Source: Nocardia amamiensis (lineage in GTDB: Bacteria; Actinomycetota; Actinomycetes; Mycobacteriales; Mycobacteriaceae). From it: DNA of 64,000 bases. Shown one piece after another: positions 1 through 8,735 of the stretch. The notes below the pieces were generated by a model that was not told where the DNA came from, did no database searches, and worked only from the letters and a program-made list of their open reading frames with translations. The stretch's first letter is position 1. Each line of letters starts with the position of its first letter. The translations under genes were made by a program, and so were the position numbers. The stretch is from the NCBI RefSeq assembly GCF_015477605.1, contig NZ_JADLQX010000013.1:124001-188000 (forward strand). Reading direction: 5' to 3'.

Positions 1-51
1 TTATTCGACGGGCGGTATTCGTCGAGGGTGAGTCTCATGATGAGGGGATGA
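1..51 (+). CDS. 3' tail of an upstream gene (partial)
   Basis: Only the last 16 codons and a TGA are inside the window, so the product cannot be named. The reason to call it is its position. Its TGA (49-51) overlaps the ATG at 48 of the next gene in an ATGA, the usual sign of translational coupling, and the next junction in the series is overlapped the same way. It could be chance, because so little is visible. Confidence 0.35.
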   Translation, partial: LFDGRYSSRVSLMMRG

Positions 52-320
52 TCCGGGAAATAGCTTGTGCACGAGGCTATTTCTTGGCGGAGATAGTCGT
101 GCTCGCTACCGGGATCAGGGTCGCGGCTCTGTGGGCGGCCGAGCAGATCCGGTTGTTGGACGCGGCTGCGGCGATCGTTCCGAGTTTGGCGCATGCTCAA
201 CCGTTCGCTCGTGCGGTCACCGAACTATGTGACTTGATCACGCCAGAGCAGACGTATCCGCGCGGGTGTCGGTGGCCGACGCTGCTGCCGATCGATCATC
301 TGTACCGGAGGTTGCCGTGA
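48..320 (+). CDS. Small hypothetical protein (90 aa)
   Basis: Product not recognised. The 90-residue protein is Ala/Leu-rich in its first half, with an amphipathic rather than clearly membrane-spanning stretch around residues 15-50, and ends in a Pro/Arg-rich tail. Its stop overlaps the GTG start of the following membrane protein gene by four bases (GTGA), so the two are very probably translated together. Genes of this size and coupling are common in actinobacterial conjugative or integrated elements, but nothing here proves that origin. Confidence 0.55.
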   Translation: MIREIACARGYFLAEIVVLATGIRVAALWAAEQIRLLDAAAAIVPSLAHAQPFARAVTELCDLITPEQTYPRGCRWPTLLPIDHLYRRLP

Positions 321-661
321 GCGGGTGGCAACTGTTCGCGGTCACCATCGGTGTTGTACTGCTCGCGGCGCTGGTGATCGGGATCGCTATGTGGCTGTGG
401 CCGGTTCGGCTTCCGGAGGGCAGAAGTGTCGCCGACATCGAGCAACGAGTGCGACGGGAGCGGACGGATATGGACACTGCGGTCTGGCCGATGGGTTTCC
501 CGCACGACGCACCCGAACATGCGATGAGTGTGGGGGAAGCCCAGATGACGATGCAGCGGCACCGCGCCTGCCACGTCGGCGAGTGCCCGCGCAAGACCGC
601 TGCCTGGCAGGCGCTGGTGTCGGCGGGGCGGATTCGGCCGGATGCGGGTCGGCAACGGTAG
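317..661 (+). CDS. Small single-pass membrane protein
   Basis: A protein of 114 residues starting at GTG 317, chosen because it overlaps the upstream TGA. Residues 5-25 form one hydrophobic membrane segment, followed by an Arg-rich hydrophilic cytoplasmic or exposed part. Two cysteines near the C-terminus (in ACHVGECP) could bind metal or form a disulfide. No family recognised. It is the third member of a tightly overlapped gene string and faces the methyltransferase gene convergently across 11 bases. Confidence 0.6.
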   Translation: MSGWQLFAVTIGVVLLAALVIGIAMWLWPVRLPEGRSVADIEQRVRRERTDMDTAVWPMGFPHDAPEHAMSVGEAQMTMQRHRACHVGECPRKTAAWQALVSAGRIRPDAGRQR

Positions 662-672
662 GCCCTGGGCGC

Positions 673-1542
673 TCACTCCGGTTGGTGGGCGAGGACGGCG
701 AACATGGTGACCGACAGGTGGTAGTCGCCTCTCGCTATGCCTGCTTCCATCGCGGTGTCCAGGTCGAGGCGCTCCTGCTCGGTGATCACGCCCTCAGCGA
801 GGGCGGCGTCGATCATTTGCGCGAACAGGGGGCGGATTGTTTCCGGATCCCAGATCACCGCCTCCGAGCCCATGTCGTCGATCGCGAAACCGGCACCGGT
901 GAGCAGGCCGCGCAGGCGTCGGCCCGACGTCGGATTCGGGGTGGAGGCGAGCATTGCCGTCGACAGGCGGGCAAGCACGTCGGGGTCGCCGGGGTGGGTG
1001 ATCGCGGTGTGCCAGTCGCTGTCGATGAGCAGCACGCGTCCACCCGGCCGCAGGACCCGGGCGATTTCGGCGGTGGCGGCGGCCGGGTCGTCGAGGTGCT
1101 GGTAGACGCGCTCGCACCGGACGGCGTCGAACGAATCGTCCGGAAACGGCAAGTGGTAGGCGGTGCCCTCGCTGAAGCGAGCACGCGAACCCACTGCCTC
1201 AGCGCGCGCACGGGCGACGTCGAGCATGGCGGGATTCGGATCGATGCCGACCGCGTCGCCGTCCGGACCGACGCGGTCGGCGAATTCCAGCACCTCCGTA
1301 CCTGTTCCGGCGCCTATGTCCAGCGCGCGCTCGCTGGGTGCCACTGCCAGGGCGTCATGCCCCCATCGGCGCATCCGCCGGATGCTGGGCAGTGTTGCCT
1401 GAAGGTCGAGGATGCCGACCAGTACGGCCATCGGGTCGTCGGCCGAAGCGCCGTCTCCGGCGGACTGGGAGTGGTCGAAAGCGATCGCGTCCGTATGGAA
1501 TGACGGGGCGGGGCGGGGCGACGACGAGGGTTCTGTCGGCAT
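673..1542 (-). CDS. SAM-dependent methyltransferase (class I)
   Basis: A cytosolic class I methyltransferase of 289 residues, UbiE/Methyltransf_11 type. The SAM-binding motif I (DIGAGTGTE) lies near residue 76 and the acidic motif II (GIDPNPAM) follows about 20 residues later. A post-motif region (VLRPGGRVLLIDSDW) is near residue 165. The first 40 residues are a low-complexity leader. The substrate cannot be told from sequence. The gene stands alone, 173 bases from the end of fprB on the same strand, so it may or may not be in that operon. Confidence 0.85.
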   Translation of the reverse strand: MPTEPSSSPRPAPSFHTDAIAFDHSQSAGDGASADDPMAVLVGILDLQATLPSIRRMRRWGHDALAVAPSERALDIGAGTGTEVLEFADRVGPDGDAVGIDPNPAMLDVARARAEAVGSRARFSEGTAYHLPFPDDSFDAVRCERVYQHLDDPAAATAEIARVLRPGGRVLLIDSDWHTAITHPGDPDVLARLSTAMLASTPNPTSGRRLRGLLTGAGFAIDDMGSEAVIWDPETIRPLFAQMIDAALAEGVITEQERLDLDTAMEAGIARGDYHLSVTMFAVLAHQPE

Positions 1543-1715
1543 GCCCCGACAGTAATCCCGGTGGCAGCCGCTGGCTAACCCTTCGCCGGAACGACCACTG
1601 GGACAGAGGCGGATCCTGTTTTGAAGGTACTCCCGCGTCCGTATGGAGCCGATGGGGCGGCCGACGATGCGGCTTGCCCCGACCGGCTAACTCTTTGCCA
1701 GAACGATTACTGCAA

Positions 1716-3425
1716 CTACCGGCGGAACCTGGTTGCGTCGATCGGCAGTGGAACCGTCGGCATCGCATCGTCTCCGTGCGCAACGGCGAGCAGGGCGGGG
1801 AACGAGGCGAGCTTGCGCCTTGGTCGTCCCTGAACCGCGCCGAGGTCGCGCTCGGTCCGATCGATCGCTCTCCACTCGTGCACGCCGACGACAGCGGGCT
1901 GGCGCTGCCGGACCAGCGCGTCGAGGTGCTGTGGGGTGGCTGTCGGGGTGGGCAGCAATCCCGCGGAGTGGTCGGCGAGGAGTGCGGTGACGGTGTCCTG
2001 TGCGCATTTCTTGTTGGCGCCGATGCCTCCGGACGGGCCCCGTTTGATCCATCCCGCCGTGTAAACGCCGGGGATGTGCTCGCCGGTCCGGTCGTGCAGG
2101 ACGCGGCCTTGGCGGTTGGGCAGCACACCCCGATCATGATCGAAGGGCAGGCCGGACAGCCAAGCGCCGCGATAGCCCACCGCCCGGAGCACCAGGCCCG
2201 CCTCGATCGTCTCTTCGATTCCGGTCGGGACAGCGCGGACGTCGCCGCCGAAGCCGCGCTCGAGGCGATTGCGGGCAATGCGCACCCCGGTGACTCGTTG
2301 ATCGCCCCTGATCTCCACTGGAGAAGCCAAGTAGCGCAGCACAATACGGCGCGAGGCGCCGCGGCGGCGGGTCGCGAGGTCCGCGGCGGCCTTCGCCTTG
2401 GCCAGTCCGAGCGGGTCCGATCGAAGTTCGGCGAGCTGGTCGCTGTCCAGCGTGACCTCGTCGGCGAACGCGAAGACATCGGCGTCGTCGAGATCGGTCA
2501 GGGCGAGGAGTTCGGGCGTGGTGTACGCGGCCTGCGCGGGTCCACGACGGCCGAGGACCACGACTTACTCGATCCCGCTTGCGGCCAGAGCAGCCAGGGC
2601 GTGATCGGCCATATCGGTGGCCGCGAGATCCGCATGGTCGGTGACCAGGAGGCGCGCGATGTCGAGAGCGACATTGCCGTTGCCGACGACGACGGCACGG
2701 CGGCAGGAGAGATCGAACGTGCGGTCGGCGAAGTCCGGGTGGCCGTTGTACCAGTTCACGAACTCTGTTGCCGACGCGCTGCCGGACAGGTCCTCGCCGG
2801 GGATCCCCAGGCGGCGGTCACCGGAGGCCCCGTAGGCATAGACGACCGCGTGGTGCGCCGCGGCCAGCTCGTCGTGGGTGATGTGGGTACCGACCTCGAC
2901 GTTGAGGTGGAAGCGGAAGCGGCCGTTGGCAGCGGCGCGCTCGAATACATCGGTCACCGATTTGGTGGACGGGTGGTCGGGGGCCACCCCGCCTCGCACC
3001 AGGCCCCACGGCGTGGGCAGGCGGTCGAACATCGTGACTGTCGCGCCGGGGTGCTCGAGCAGCTCGAGTGCGGCATACGCGCCCGCCGGACCGGAGCCGA
3101 CCACCGCGACTCGAAGTTCCCCGACCTCAGCCCGCGCAGCGGGCAGCGGGGCCTCGGGGATGCCGGGCGGAAGCGGGTTGCGCTGGTAGTAGGCCTGGGC
3201 CAGTTCCAAGAACGGTGCCGCGGCGGGCGCGGTGTCGCGGGTGATCGCCCCGACCGGGCACTCGGCGACGCACGCGCCGCAGTCGATGCAGCTGGCAGGG
3301 TCGATGTAGAGGGCTTCGGCGGAGGCGAAGCCCGGTTCGTCGGGGGTGGGGTGGATGCAGCCGACCGGGCACACCGGCACGCAGGAGGCGTCGTTGCAGC
3401 ACGGCTGAGTGATCACGTGAGGCAT
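1716..3425 (-). pseudogene. fprB: FprB-type ferredoxin/ferredoxin-NADP reductase, interrupted by an in-frame stop
   Basis: Intact, this would be a fusion of about 568 residues: an N-terminal seven-iron ferredoxin (cysteines at 9/10, 15, 19, 23 and 46, 49, 52, 56) joined to an adrenodoxin-reductase-like FAD/NADP domain. The FAD motif VGSGPAGAY starts near residue 109 and the NADP motif VVGNGNVALDIAR near 250. The order and length match M. tuberculosis FprB. Codon 287 is TAA (2565-2567). Reading continues in the same frame into VVVLGRRGPAQAAYT, conserved in FprB, where Glu (GAA) is expected. One G-to-T change would explain it. The gene lies 11 bases behind the molybdopterin oxidoreductase, so both are probably one transcript. 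A sequencing error is the alternative. Confidence 0.85.
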
Positions 3426-3436
3426 GGCGTTCCTTG

Positions 3437-5647
3437 CTAGCGGAAGTCGGGAAGCGGTTCCACGGTGACCGGGATTCCGTTGAGGGCGGCGTTTCCGCTG
3501 ACGGTGTCCAGGAGCAGCGGGTCGGTGACATCGTTGGCGCTCGCGCCCGCGACGCGGGCGGCCACGGACAGCCGGCTTTCCGCCGCCGCGTGCCCGTAGC
3601 CGTGGGGCAGGCTGACCGTGCCCGCCATGATGTCGGTGGTCTGCCTGACGTCCACCCGCACGGCGCCGGTGCGCGAGCGCAGTACGGCGGGCCCGTCGGC
3701 CAGTCCGAGGCGGGCCGCGTCGGCGGGGTGCATGAGCAGATGGTGTCGCTGCGGACCGGCGACGAGGCGGGCGTAGTTGTGCATCCAGGAGTTGTTGGAT
3801 CGCAGATGCCGTCGGCCGATCAACAGCAGCGACCCTGGATTCCCGGGAGCCGCTCCCAGGTCGGAGCGCAGAGTGTCGAGGGCGTCGGCGATCTGCGGCG
3901 GTACCAGGTGTAGTCGGCGGTCAGGAGTGCGCAGGCGATGCTCGACGCCCGGCCGCAGCGGCCCCAGATCCAGCCCGGCCGGGTGGGCGAGCAGCCGGCG
4001 CACGCTCAGTCGGTAGCGGCCGAAGCGCAGAAGCAGGTCCACCAGCCGACGCGGTGGAGTCCGCAGCCGCACCTCGGTGGCGAGGGCGGGCCTGCTGAGG
4101 CGACGGCGCAATACCTGCATCCGGCCGCCGCCGAGGTGGCGTTGGTAGGCCGAGCCGAGGTCGCGGAAGATCTCCCAGTCGTGCCGCGCGTCGCGCGGCT
4201 TGGGCAGCACCGCGGGCGAGTACTTCGCGGTATTGCGTACCGCGAAGGCCCGGAAAACCAAGTCGTAGTGGTCTCGTTCCAGCGCGCTGGTCGGCGGCAG
4301 GATGACGTCGGCGTGGCGAGTGGTCTCGTTGAGGTAGAAGTCCACGGCCACCATGAAGTCGAGGCCGCCGAGCGCGGTGTCGAGTGCGGATCCGGCAGGA
4401 GTCGACAGCACCGGGTTTCCCGCGACCGTCAGCAGCGCACGGATCTGCCCCTCGCCCGGCGTCGTGATCTCCTCGGCAAGCGCGGCGACCGGAAACTCCC
4501 CGGCGAAGGAAGGAAGCCCGCGCACACGGCTCCGGCGGCGGCCGAACTGACCTGGGTTGAGCAGGCGCGTCATGTCGATGGCCGGGTCGGTGAACAGCGT
4601 CCCGCCCTCGCGGCCCAGGTTGCCGGTGATGATGTTGAGCACTTGGATGGCCCACTGGCACACGGTGCCGTGGCGCTGGGTCGAAACGCCGAACCGGCCG
4701 TAGCAGGCGGCGGGGCCTGCGTCGGCGAAGGAGAGGGCGAGGCGGGTGATCGTGGCGGCGGGCACGCCGCTGAAACGGCTGGCGGCTTCGGGAGTGAACT
4801 CGGCGACCGCGTCTCGGAGCGCGTCCACGCCCGTGACGTATCCGGGCAGCCGCGGTGCGCGGTCGCGCAGGATGACGTGCACCATGGCCAACAGCATCGC
4901 GGCGTCCGTGCCGGGCCGGATGAACACGTGCTCATCGGCATCGGCCGCCGTTTCCGTGCGGCGCGGGTCGATGACGGTGACCCGGCCACCGCGCTCCCGG
5001 ATCTCCCGCAGGCGCCGCGCCATGTCCGGCGCGGTCATCATGCTTCCGTTCGACGCGCGCGGGTTGGCGCCGAACATGAGGAGGTGCCGGGTCCGGTCGA
5101 GATCCGGTTCCGGAAGCAGGAACTGGTGCCCGTACAGCAGTGCGGAAACGACCTGGTGCGGCAACTGATCGACCGAGGATGCCGAGAAGTGGTTGTGGGT
5201 TCGCAGCAGTGAGGTGAACGCGGACCCGTGGGTCATCGCGCCGAGGCTGTGGACCGAGGGGTTGCCCAGGTAGACCGCCACCGCATTCGCGCCGTGGCGC
5301 CGACGGGCCTGAGCGAGTCCGCGCGCGGCCGCATCGATCGCCTCGGACCAGTCCACCTCCACCCATTTCCCGTCGATCTTGCGCATCGGCCGACGCAGCC
5401 GGTCCTGGTCGCCGTGCACGTCGGTCATCGCGACGGACTTGGGGCAGACGTGGCCGCGGGACAACGGGTCGTCGCGGTCGCCGCGAACACCGACGGCCCT
5501 CCCGTCCTCGACGGTGATCTCGATGCCGCAGATCGCCTCGCACAAGTTGCACGCAGCCTTCGCGGTGGTGCCGGCCTCGGACGCGAGGCCGAGTTTTACC
5601 CGTCCCGCCTTGACCAACGCATCGACGGCTGCCCCGGTCGCGCTCAT
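3437..5647 (-). CDS. Molybdopterin-dependent oxidoreductase with [4Fe-4S] cluster
   Basis: A 736-residue bis-molybdopterin-guanine-dinucleotide enzyme of the DMSO reductase/formate dehydrogenase superfamily. The N-terminal cluster cysteines are C33, C36, C40 and C68 (CNLCEAIC ... HVCP). The molybdopterin domain carries GANPRASN and DPRRTETA, and a C-terminal dinucleotide-binding domain follows. No twin-arginine signal is visible, so it is probably cytoplasmic. The start is the ATG preceded by GGAGGC at good spacing; an ATG nine codons upstream lacks this and lies in the regulatory palindrome region. A TetR gene is divergent and an FprB reductase lies downstream, recalling M. tuberculosis Rv0196/Rv0197. 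FprB may be the electron partner. The substrate is unknown. Confidence 0.88.
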   Translation of the reverse strand: MSATGAAVDALVKAGRVKLGLASEAGTTAKAACNLCEAICGIEITVEDGRAVGVRGDRDDPLSRGHVCPKSVAMTDVHGDQDRLRRPMRKIDGKWVEVDWSEAIDAAARGLAQARRRHGANAVAVYLGNPSVHSLGAMTHGSAFTSLLRTHNHFSASSVDQLPHQVVSALLYGHQFLLPEPDLDRTRHLLMFGANPRASNGSMMTAPDMARRLREIRERGGRVTVIDPRRTETAADADEHVFIRPGTDAAMLLAMVHVILRDRAPRLPGYVTGVDALRDAVAEFTPEAASRFSGVPAATITRLALSFADAGPAACYGRFGVSTQRHGTVCQWAIQVLNIITGNLGREGGTLFTDPAIDMTRLLNPGQFGRRRSRVRGLPSFAGEFPVAALAEEITTPGEGQIRALLTVAGNPVLSTPAGSALDTALGGLDFMVAVDFYLNETTRHADVILPPTSALERDHYDLVFRAFAVRNTAKYSPAVLPKPRDARHDWEIFRDLGSAYQRHLGGGRMQVLRRRLSRPALATEVRLRTPPRRLVDLLLRFGRYRLSVRRLLAHPAGLDLGPLRPGVEHRLRTPDRRLHLVPPQIADALDTLRSDLGAAPGNPGSLLLIGRRHLRSNNSWMHNYARLVAGPQRHHLLMHPADAARLGLADGPAVLRSRTGAVRVDVRQTTDIMAGTVSLPHGYGHAAAESRLSVAARVAGASANDVTDPLLLDTVSGNAALNGIPVTVEPLPDFR

Positions 5648-5677
5648 GGTGTAGTCGCCTCCGCAAGAGATCATCTG

Positions 5678-5693
5678 AACATGACGTCATGTT
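5678..5693. promoter_or_regulatory. Perfect 16-bp palindrome, probable TetR operator
   Basis: AACATGACGTCATGTT is its own reverse complement over all 16 bases. It lies between the divergent molybdoenzyme gene (starting at 5647) and the TetR gene (starting at 5713), where an autoregulating TetR repressor would bind and control both. It covers the alternative upstream ATG of the TetR gene, which favours the later start. Confidence 0.75.
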
Positions 5694-5712
5694 ATGTTTC
5701 GACGTGTCTACC

Positions 5713-6417
5713 ATGGACCGCGTGCCCGACGCCAGCCCGCTCCGCCGCGAACCGGTCCAGCAACGCAGCCGCGAGCGCGTCGAGCGGATACTGGACGCGG
5801 CCTTGCGGATCGTCACGACCGACGGCACCGAGGCGGCGACCGTCCGCTCGGTCGCCGAACGTGCCGGTGTTCCGGCCGCCACGGTGTATCAGTTCTTCAC
5901 CAACCGCGACGCCATCTTCGAGCAGCTCCTCGCCCGTGAACTCGCGCGCCTCGACGGCGAGCTGGAGAAGTCCCTCGGCGCCGCCCGGCCACACCCGGAT
6001 ATCGCGACGGCCGTCGAGGCGTTCCTCGCTTTCCATCGCCGCCACTACATGTCCCACCCCGACTTCGTCGCGCTGTACTACGCGTCACGGCACAACGAGG
6101 CTCTCCGCGACGACATCAGGAAGCACCTGGGCAGGCTCACCGACGTGCTCCATCGTCACCTGCTGTCCACCGGCCTGCTGGCGCCCGGCACCAGCCGACG
6201 CGTCGTCGAGGTGGCGGTGGAGCTCGGCGACCACATCTTCGAGGTGGCCCACGAGCGCGGCGACGAAGGTGACGCGCTGACCGAGGAGGGCCGGATCGCC
6301 ATCACGCGCTACTTGCAGGTCTATGCGGGTGCGCGGCGGCATGACGAGCTGATCATGCTGGGCGAGCAGGCGATCCAGATCGTTTCGGCTTCGCGGAGCG
6401 CCCAGGCGTCGCCGTAG
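5713..6417 (+). CDS. TetR-family transcriptional regulator
   Basis: A 234-residue repressor. The N-terminal TetR helix-turn-helix is clear (AALRIVTTDGTEAATVRSVA, then AGVPAATVYQFFTNRDAIF, about residues 25-75), followed by a helical ligand-binding domain. It is divergent from the molybdopterin oxidoreductase/fprB operon with a perfect palindrome between them, so it probably represses that operon and itself. I chose ATG 5713 over 5689 because the earlier one lies inside the palindrome. No good ribosome-binding site is seen, so the mRNA could be leaderless. The ligand is unknown. Confidence 0.88.
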   Translation: MDRVPDASPLRREPVQQRSRERVERILDAALRIVTTDGTEAATVRSVAERAGVPAATVYQFFTNRDAIFEQLLARELARLDGELEKSLGAARPHPDIATAVEAFLAFHRRHYMSHPDFVALYYASRHNEALRDDIRKHLGRLTDVLHRHLLSTGLLAPGTSRRVVEVAVELGDHIFEVAHERGDEGDALTEEGRIAITRYLQVYAGARRHDELIMLGEQAIQIVSASRSAQASP

Positions 6418-6429
6418 CGGCCGCGGCCA

Positions 6430-6474
6430 CCCGCGCCTGCATCAAGAGTGGTTTTCGCTCGACGCAGGCGCGGG
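6430..6474. terminator. Hairpin terminator between convergent genes
   Basis: CCCGCGCCTGC and GCAGGCGCGGG form a perfect 11-bp stem with a 23-base loop containing GTTTTC. It lies between the ends of the TetR gene and the facing alanine-rich gene, so it probably stops transcription from both sides. No long U-tract follows, as is usual in actinobacteria. Confidence 0.6.
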
Positions 6475-6501
6475 CTGAACAATCGCTGAGCGGGTCGAGA
6501 A

Positions 6502-7254
6502 TCACTTCATGCCGTCAGTGCCTTTGCAGTCGTTGGCGGCTTTGGCGGCGTCCTCGGCGGCTCGTGTGGCTTCGGCGGCTGCTGAGACCGTGTCTTGTGC
6601 GATCTGCGTGATCTTCTTCCCGCGGACTCGCGCGCGATCGTCGGCGCTGGCGGCGAGGGCGTTGGCGGCGGCGCGGGCCTTTGCGGCGCGGGTTCGGCCG
6701 GCGTCGTCGTCGGCTATCGCCTCCAGAACGTCGGCGCGCCTTACGGAATCGTTGACGGCGGTCGGGAAGGCGGGTTCGGTACGGAAGCGGTCGTGGATGT
6801 GCCCGGCACCGCCATTGACATCGAATGTGCCCATCTCGAGCGGCGGCCGGTAGGTGTCCAGAGGACCGAGGGGCTCCTCGAACCGCGCGGTAGCGGCGTT
6901 TTCGTCAGTGAGGCGACGTTCGTAGGCGATGGCCGCTTCGGCCATTTTCTGGGCACGCGTAGCGGTATCGCGGGCGGCGAGGGCCAGGGCGGCCGCGAAA
7001 TCCGCGTCCATACGGGCGATACCGCATTCACCGGCCGCCGAGTGCGTCCGAGCCGAGTCGGCCAGACCGCGTGCGGCTTCGGCCATAGCGCGAGCGTCGG
7101 TGACCGAGCGGACGAGGAGATTATCGGCGGCAGTGTGGGCGATGTCGCGGAAAGTGCGCGTGAGGACGCTGACGGTGATGTTCTGCGCGGCCATGGCGGC
7201 GCGGGCTTCAGGGGAAACGGTGTCGGCGGAACCACGTGTCTTTGCTCGAGTCAT
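6502..7254 (-). CDS. Alanine-rich helical hypothetical protein
   Basis: A protein of 250 residues, about a quarter alanine, with long heptad-like stretches of Ala, Arg, Glu and Asp. It should be almost entirely helical or coiled-coil, except for a Gly/Pro-rich linker around residues 135-170 (EEPLGPLDTYRPPLEMGTF). No signal peptide or membrane segment. The start is fixed by AGGAGG eight bases before the ATG; an in-frame ATG 22 codons upstream has no such site. Family not recognised. It is the first gene of the accessory stretch that ends at tRNA-Val. Confidence 0.7.
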   Translation of the reverse strand: MTRAKTRGSADTVSPEARAAMAAQNITVSVLTRTFRDIAHTAADNLLVRSVTDARAMAEAARGLADSARTHSAAGECGIARMDADFAAALALAARDTATRAQKMAEAAIAYERRLTDENAATARFEEPLGPLDTYRPPLEMGTFDVNGGAGHIHDRFRTEPAFPTAVNDSVRRADVLEAIADDDAGRTRAAKARAAANALAASADDRARVRGKKITQIAQDTVSAAAEATRAAEDAAKAANDCKGTDGMK

Positions 7255-7544
7255 TGCGTACCTCCTGTGTGACCACGATCGGGGGATACTTCGGTCGACT
7301 ACGAACATTTGGCCCGACACTCACGGGTGAGAAAACACCTCAGCCCATGGCGTGCGTCGGTGACGGACCTGGTTGTGCGACTGCTCATGGACGGGTTCGG
7401 TAGCTGAAATGCGCCGTGCTCACAAATCCCCAGACACGCCTGGCGAATGTCGGCACGCCGCTACAGCGTCATCAGAATCCGGCTGACCGCGACGGCGCTC
7501 GTGTGAGCGCGCCGCTGAACGGGTATCCGGCTGAGCGCCGGGCC

Positions 7545-7856
7545 TCAGCCGATGGATGCCCTGAAGTCCGCGCCCTGCTGGAATGCTTGCGCGACCTCGG
7601 TGACCTCGACGACCGGGTAGATCTCGTACTCCGCGCAGAAGCCGAATTTGGCCGGACCGTCGGCCAGGTCTATCGGATTGTCGGTCTCGACAACCGCGAA
7701 CCCGCCCTTGCCGTCGAGCCGGCTGACGAATTGGTGGTACGTCGCGCTGGGCGACGGCTTCCAATTCGCGAACACTTCCAACGCTCGCCGGATGCCGGCT
7801 TCATTCTCGGCCGCGGAGCCGTTCCAATTGAAGGTCCAGGAAACCACGTACTTCAT
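7545..7856 (-). CDS. DUF3303-like small protein
   Basis: A 103-residue soluble protein that looks like the DUF3303 family: it starts MKYVVSWTF, has GGFAVVETDN in the middle, and ends with a short helix. The fold expected is a ferredoxin-like (dimeric alpha-beta barrel) domain. The biochemical role of the family is not established. A clear AGGAGG lies just before the ATG. No operon partner is evident. Confidence 0.75.
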   Translation of the reverse strand: MKYVVSWTFNWNGSAAENEAGIRRALEVFANWKPSPSATYHQFVSRLDGKGGFAVVETDNPIDLADGPAKFGFCAEYEIYPVVEVTEVAQAFQQGADFRASIG

Positions 7857-7953
7857 TTCATCCTCCTAGGGATGGCCGAAGTTGCTGGTCTGGTGCGGAT
7901 ACCCGCGGCGGAGCAAGACATACCCGCCCGTTGTCATCGCGCTGTCTACCGGG

Positions 7954-8187
7954 TCATGCGGCACAGATCATCGAAGCGGGGATAGGAATCCAGGGGTTCC
8001 CGCAGACACCGACCCACAGCGGGGCATACATGCTCAACATGACGGGCTCGACTTGTGTAGATGCCGGCACGGGGTTGTTCGCCACATGGACAGGCGCGGG
8101 TGACGCGATAGCTACACCTGAGCCGAGAATGATCATCGGTCCAACTAGTGCCGCTGCCGCCGCCGCGCGAATTGTGTGCTTTTTCAT
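7954..8187 (-). CDS. Small secreted protein
   Basis: A precursor of 77 residues with a textbook Sec signal peptide: MKKHTIR, then a hydrophobic Ala/Leu/Ile core, then a cleavage site after ASA-type residues near 29 (VAIASPAP). The mature part is about 48 residues, has no recognised domain, and contains two cysteines (CGNPW and the C-terminal ICAA) that could form one disulfide. The start is supported by GAGGGA upstream; a longer reading would bury the signal peptide. Function unknown; secreted small proteins like this are common in Nocardia. Confidence 0.72.
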   Translation of the reverse strand: MKKHTIRAAAAAALVGPMIILGSGVAIASPAPVHVANNPVPASTQVEPVMLSMYAPLWVGVCGNPWIPIPASMICAA

Positions 8188-8477
8188 GGTGTTTCCCTCA
8201 GACGACTGCTTTCGGACGCCTCCGTCCGTCGCAGGCTTCCAACAGATGCACACCATCAACCTTGCTCGTAGGACCCGCAGGAGAACATCAGCCTTCGGGT
8301 CGGAATCTTTCGCACCCATACGTCCCGGCATGGCGCCGCCACGGCGAGCAACAAATCACCCCGCGAAGTGGACTCCATTGGCCAGCCGGCATGCGGTCCG
8401 GCGATGCGGCGTCACCACTGGCAAGGCGGATGGTGGTCGCGGGTGCGGCGTCGGCGCTGAGCCCAGGTTTCGGTGGG

Positions 8478-8723
8478 TCAGCGCGTGCGGCCGCGGTAGT
8501 CGAGGCAGGCCCTGCCGTCGACAGGCGAGTCGGACCGCGGTGCATCCGGAGTGCCCGACCCGGTGACTTCGGTGTAGATGCGCAAGCCTTCAGCCAACCT
8601 GTCTGCCATCATCTCGAGGTGTTCGGGCGGCAAGTGCTTCCCGAAGGCCGCGGCGTCCAACAATTGCCTGCGTACGTCGTTGATCTGCATCTGAGCGAAT
8701 GGGATGGGTTCGAGTTCCGGCAT
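8478..8723 (-). CDS. Small hypothetical protein
   Basis: A protein of 81 residues. The first 55 look like real helical protein (PFAQMQINDVRRQLLDAAAF, then LPPEHLEMMADRLAEGLRIY); the tail is disordered and Arg/Asp-rich. I chose the second in-frame ATG because the family-like part begins MPELEPIPF. The ribosome-binding site is weak. No family recognised, and no neighbour suggests a role. Confidence 0.45.
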   Translation of the reverse strand: MPELEPIPFAQMQINDVRRQLLDAAAFGKHLPPEHLEMMADRLAEGLRIYTEVTGSGTPDAPRSDSPVDGRACLDYRGRTR

Positions 8724-8735
8724 GCTCGAGAACAC

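Noticed and set aside
40..51. ATG codons at 37 and 40 as starts of the first gene.
   Set aside because: Both run into a stop within a few codons. The ATG at 48 opens the long frame.
6595..7272. Plus-strand frame of 225 codons opposite the alanine-rich gene.
   Set aside because: The minus-strand frame has a perfect AGGAGG at its start and normal composition. The plus-strand one is a GC-driven shadow.
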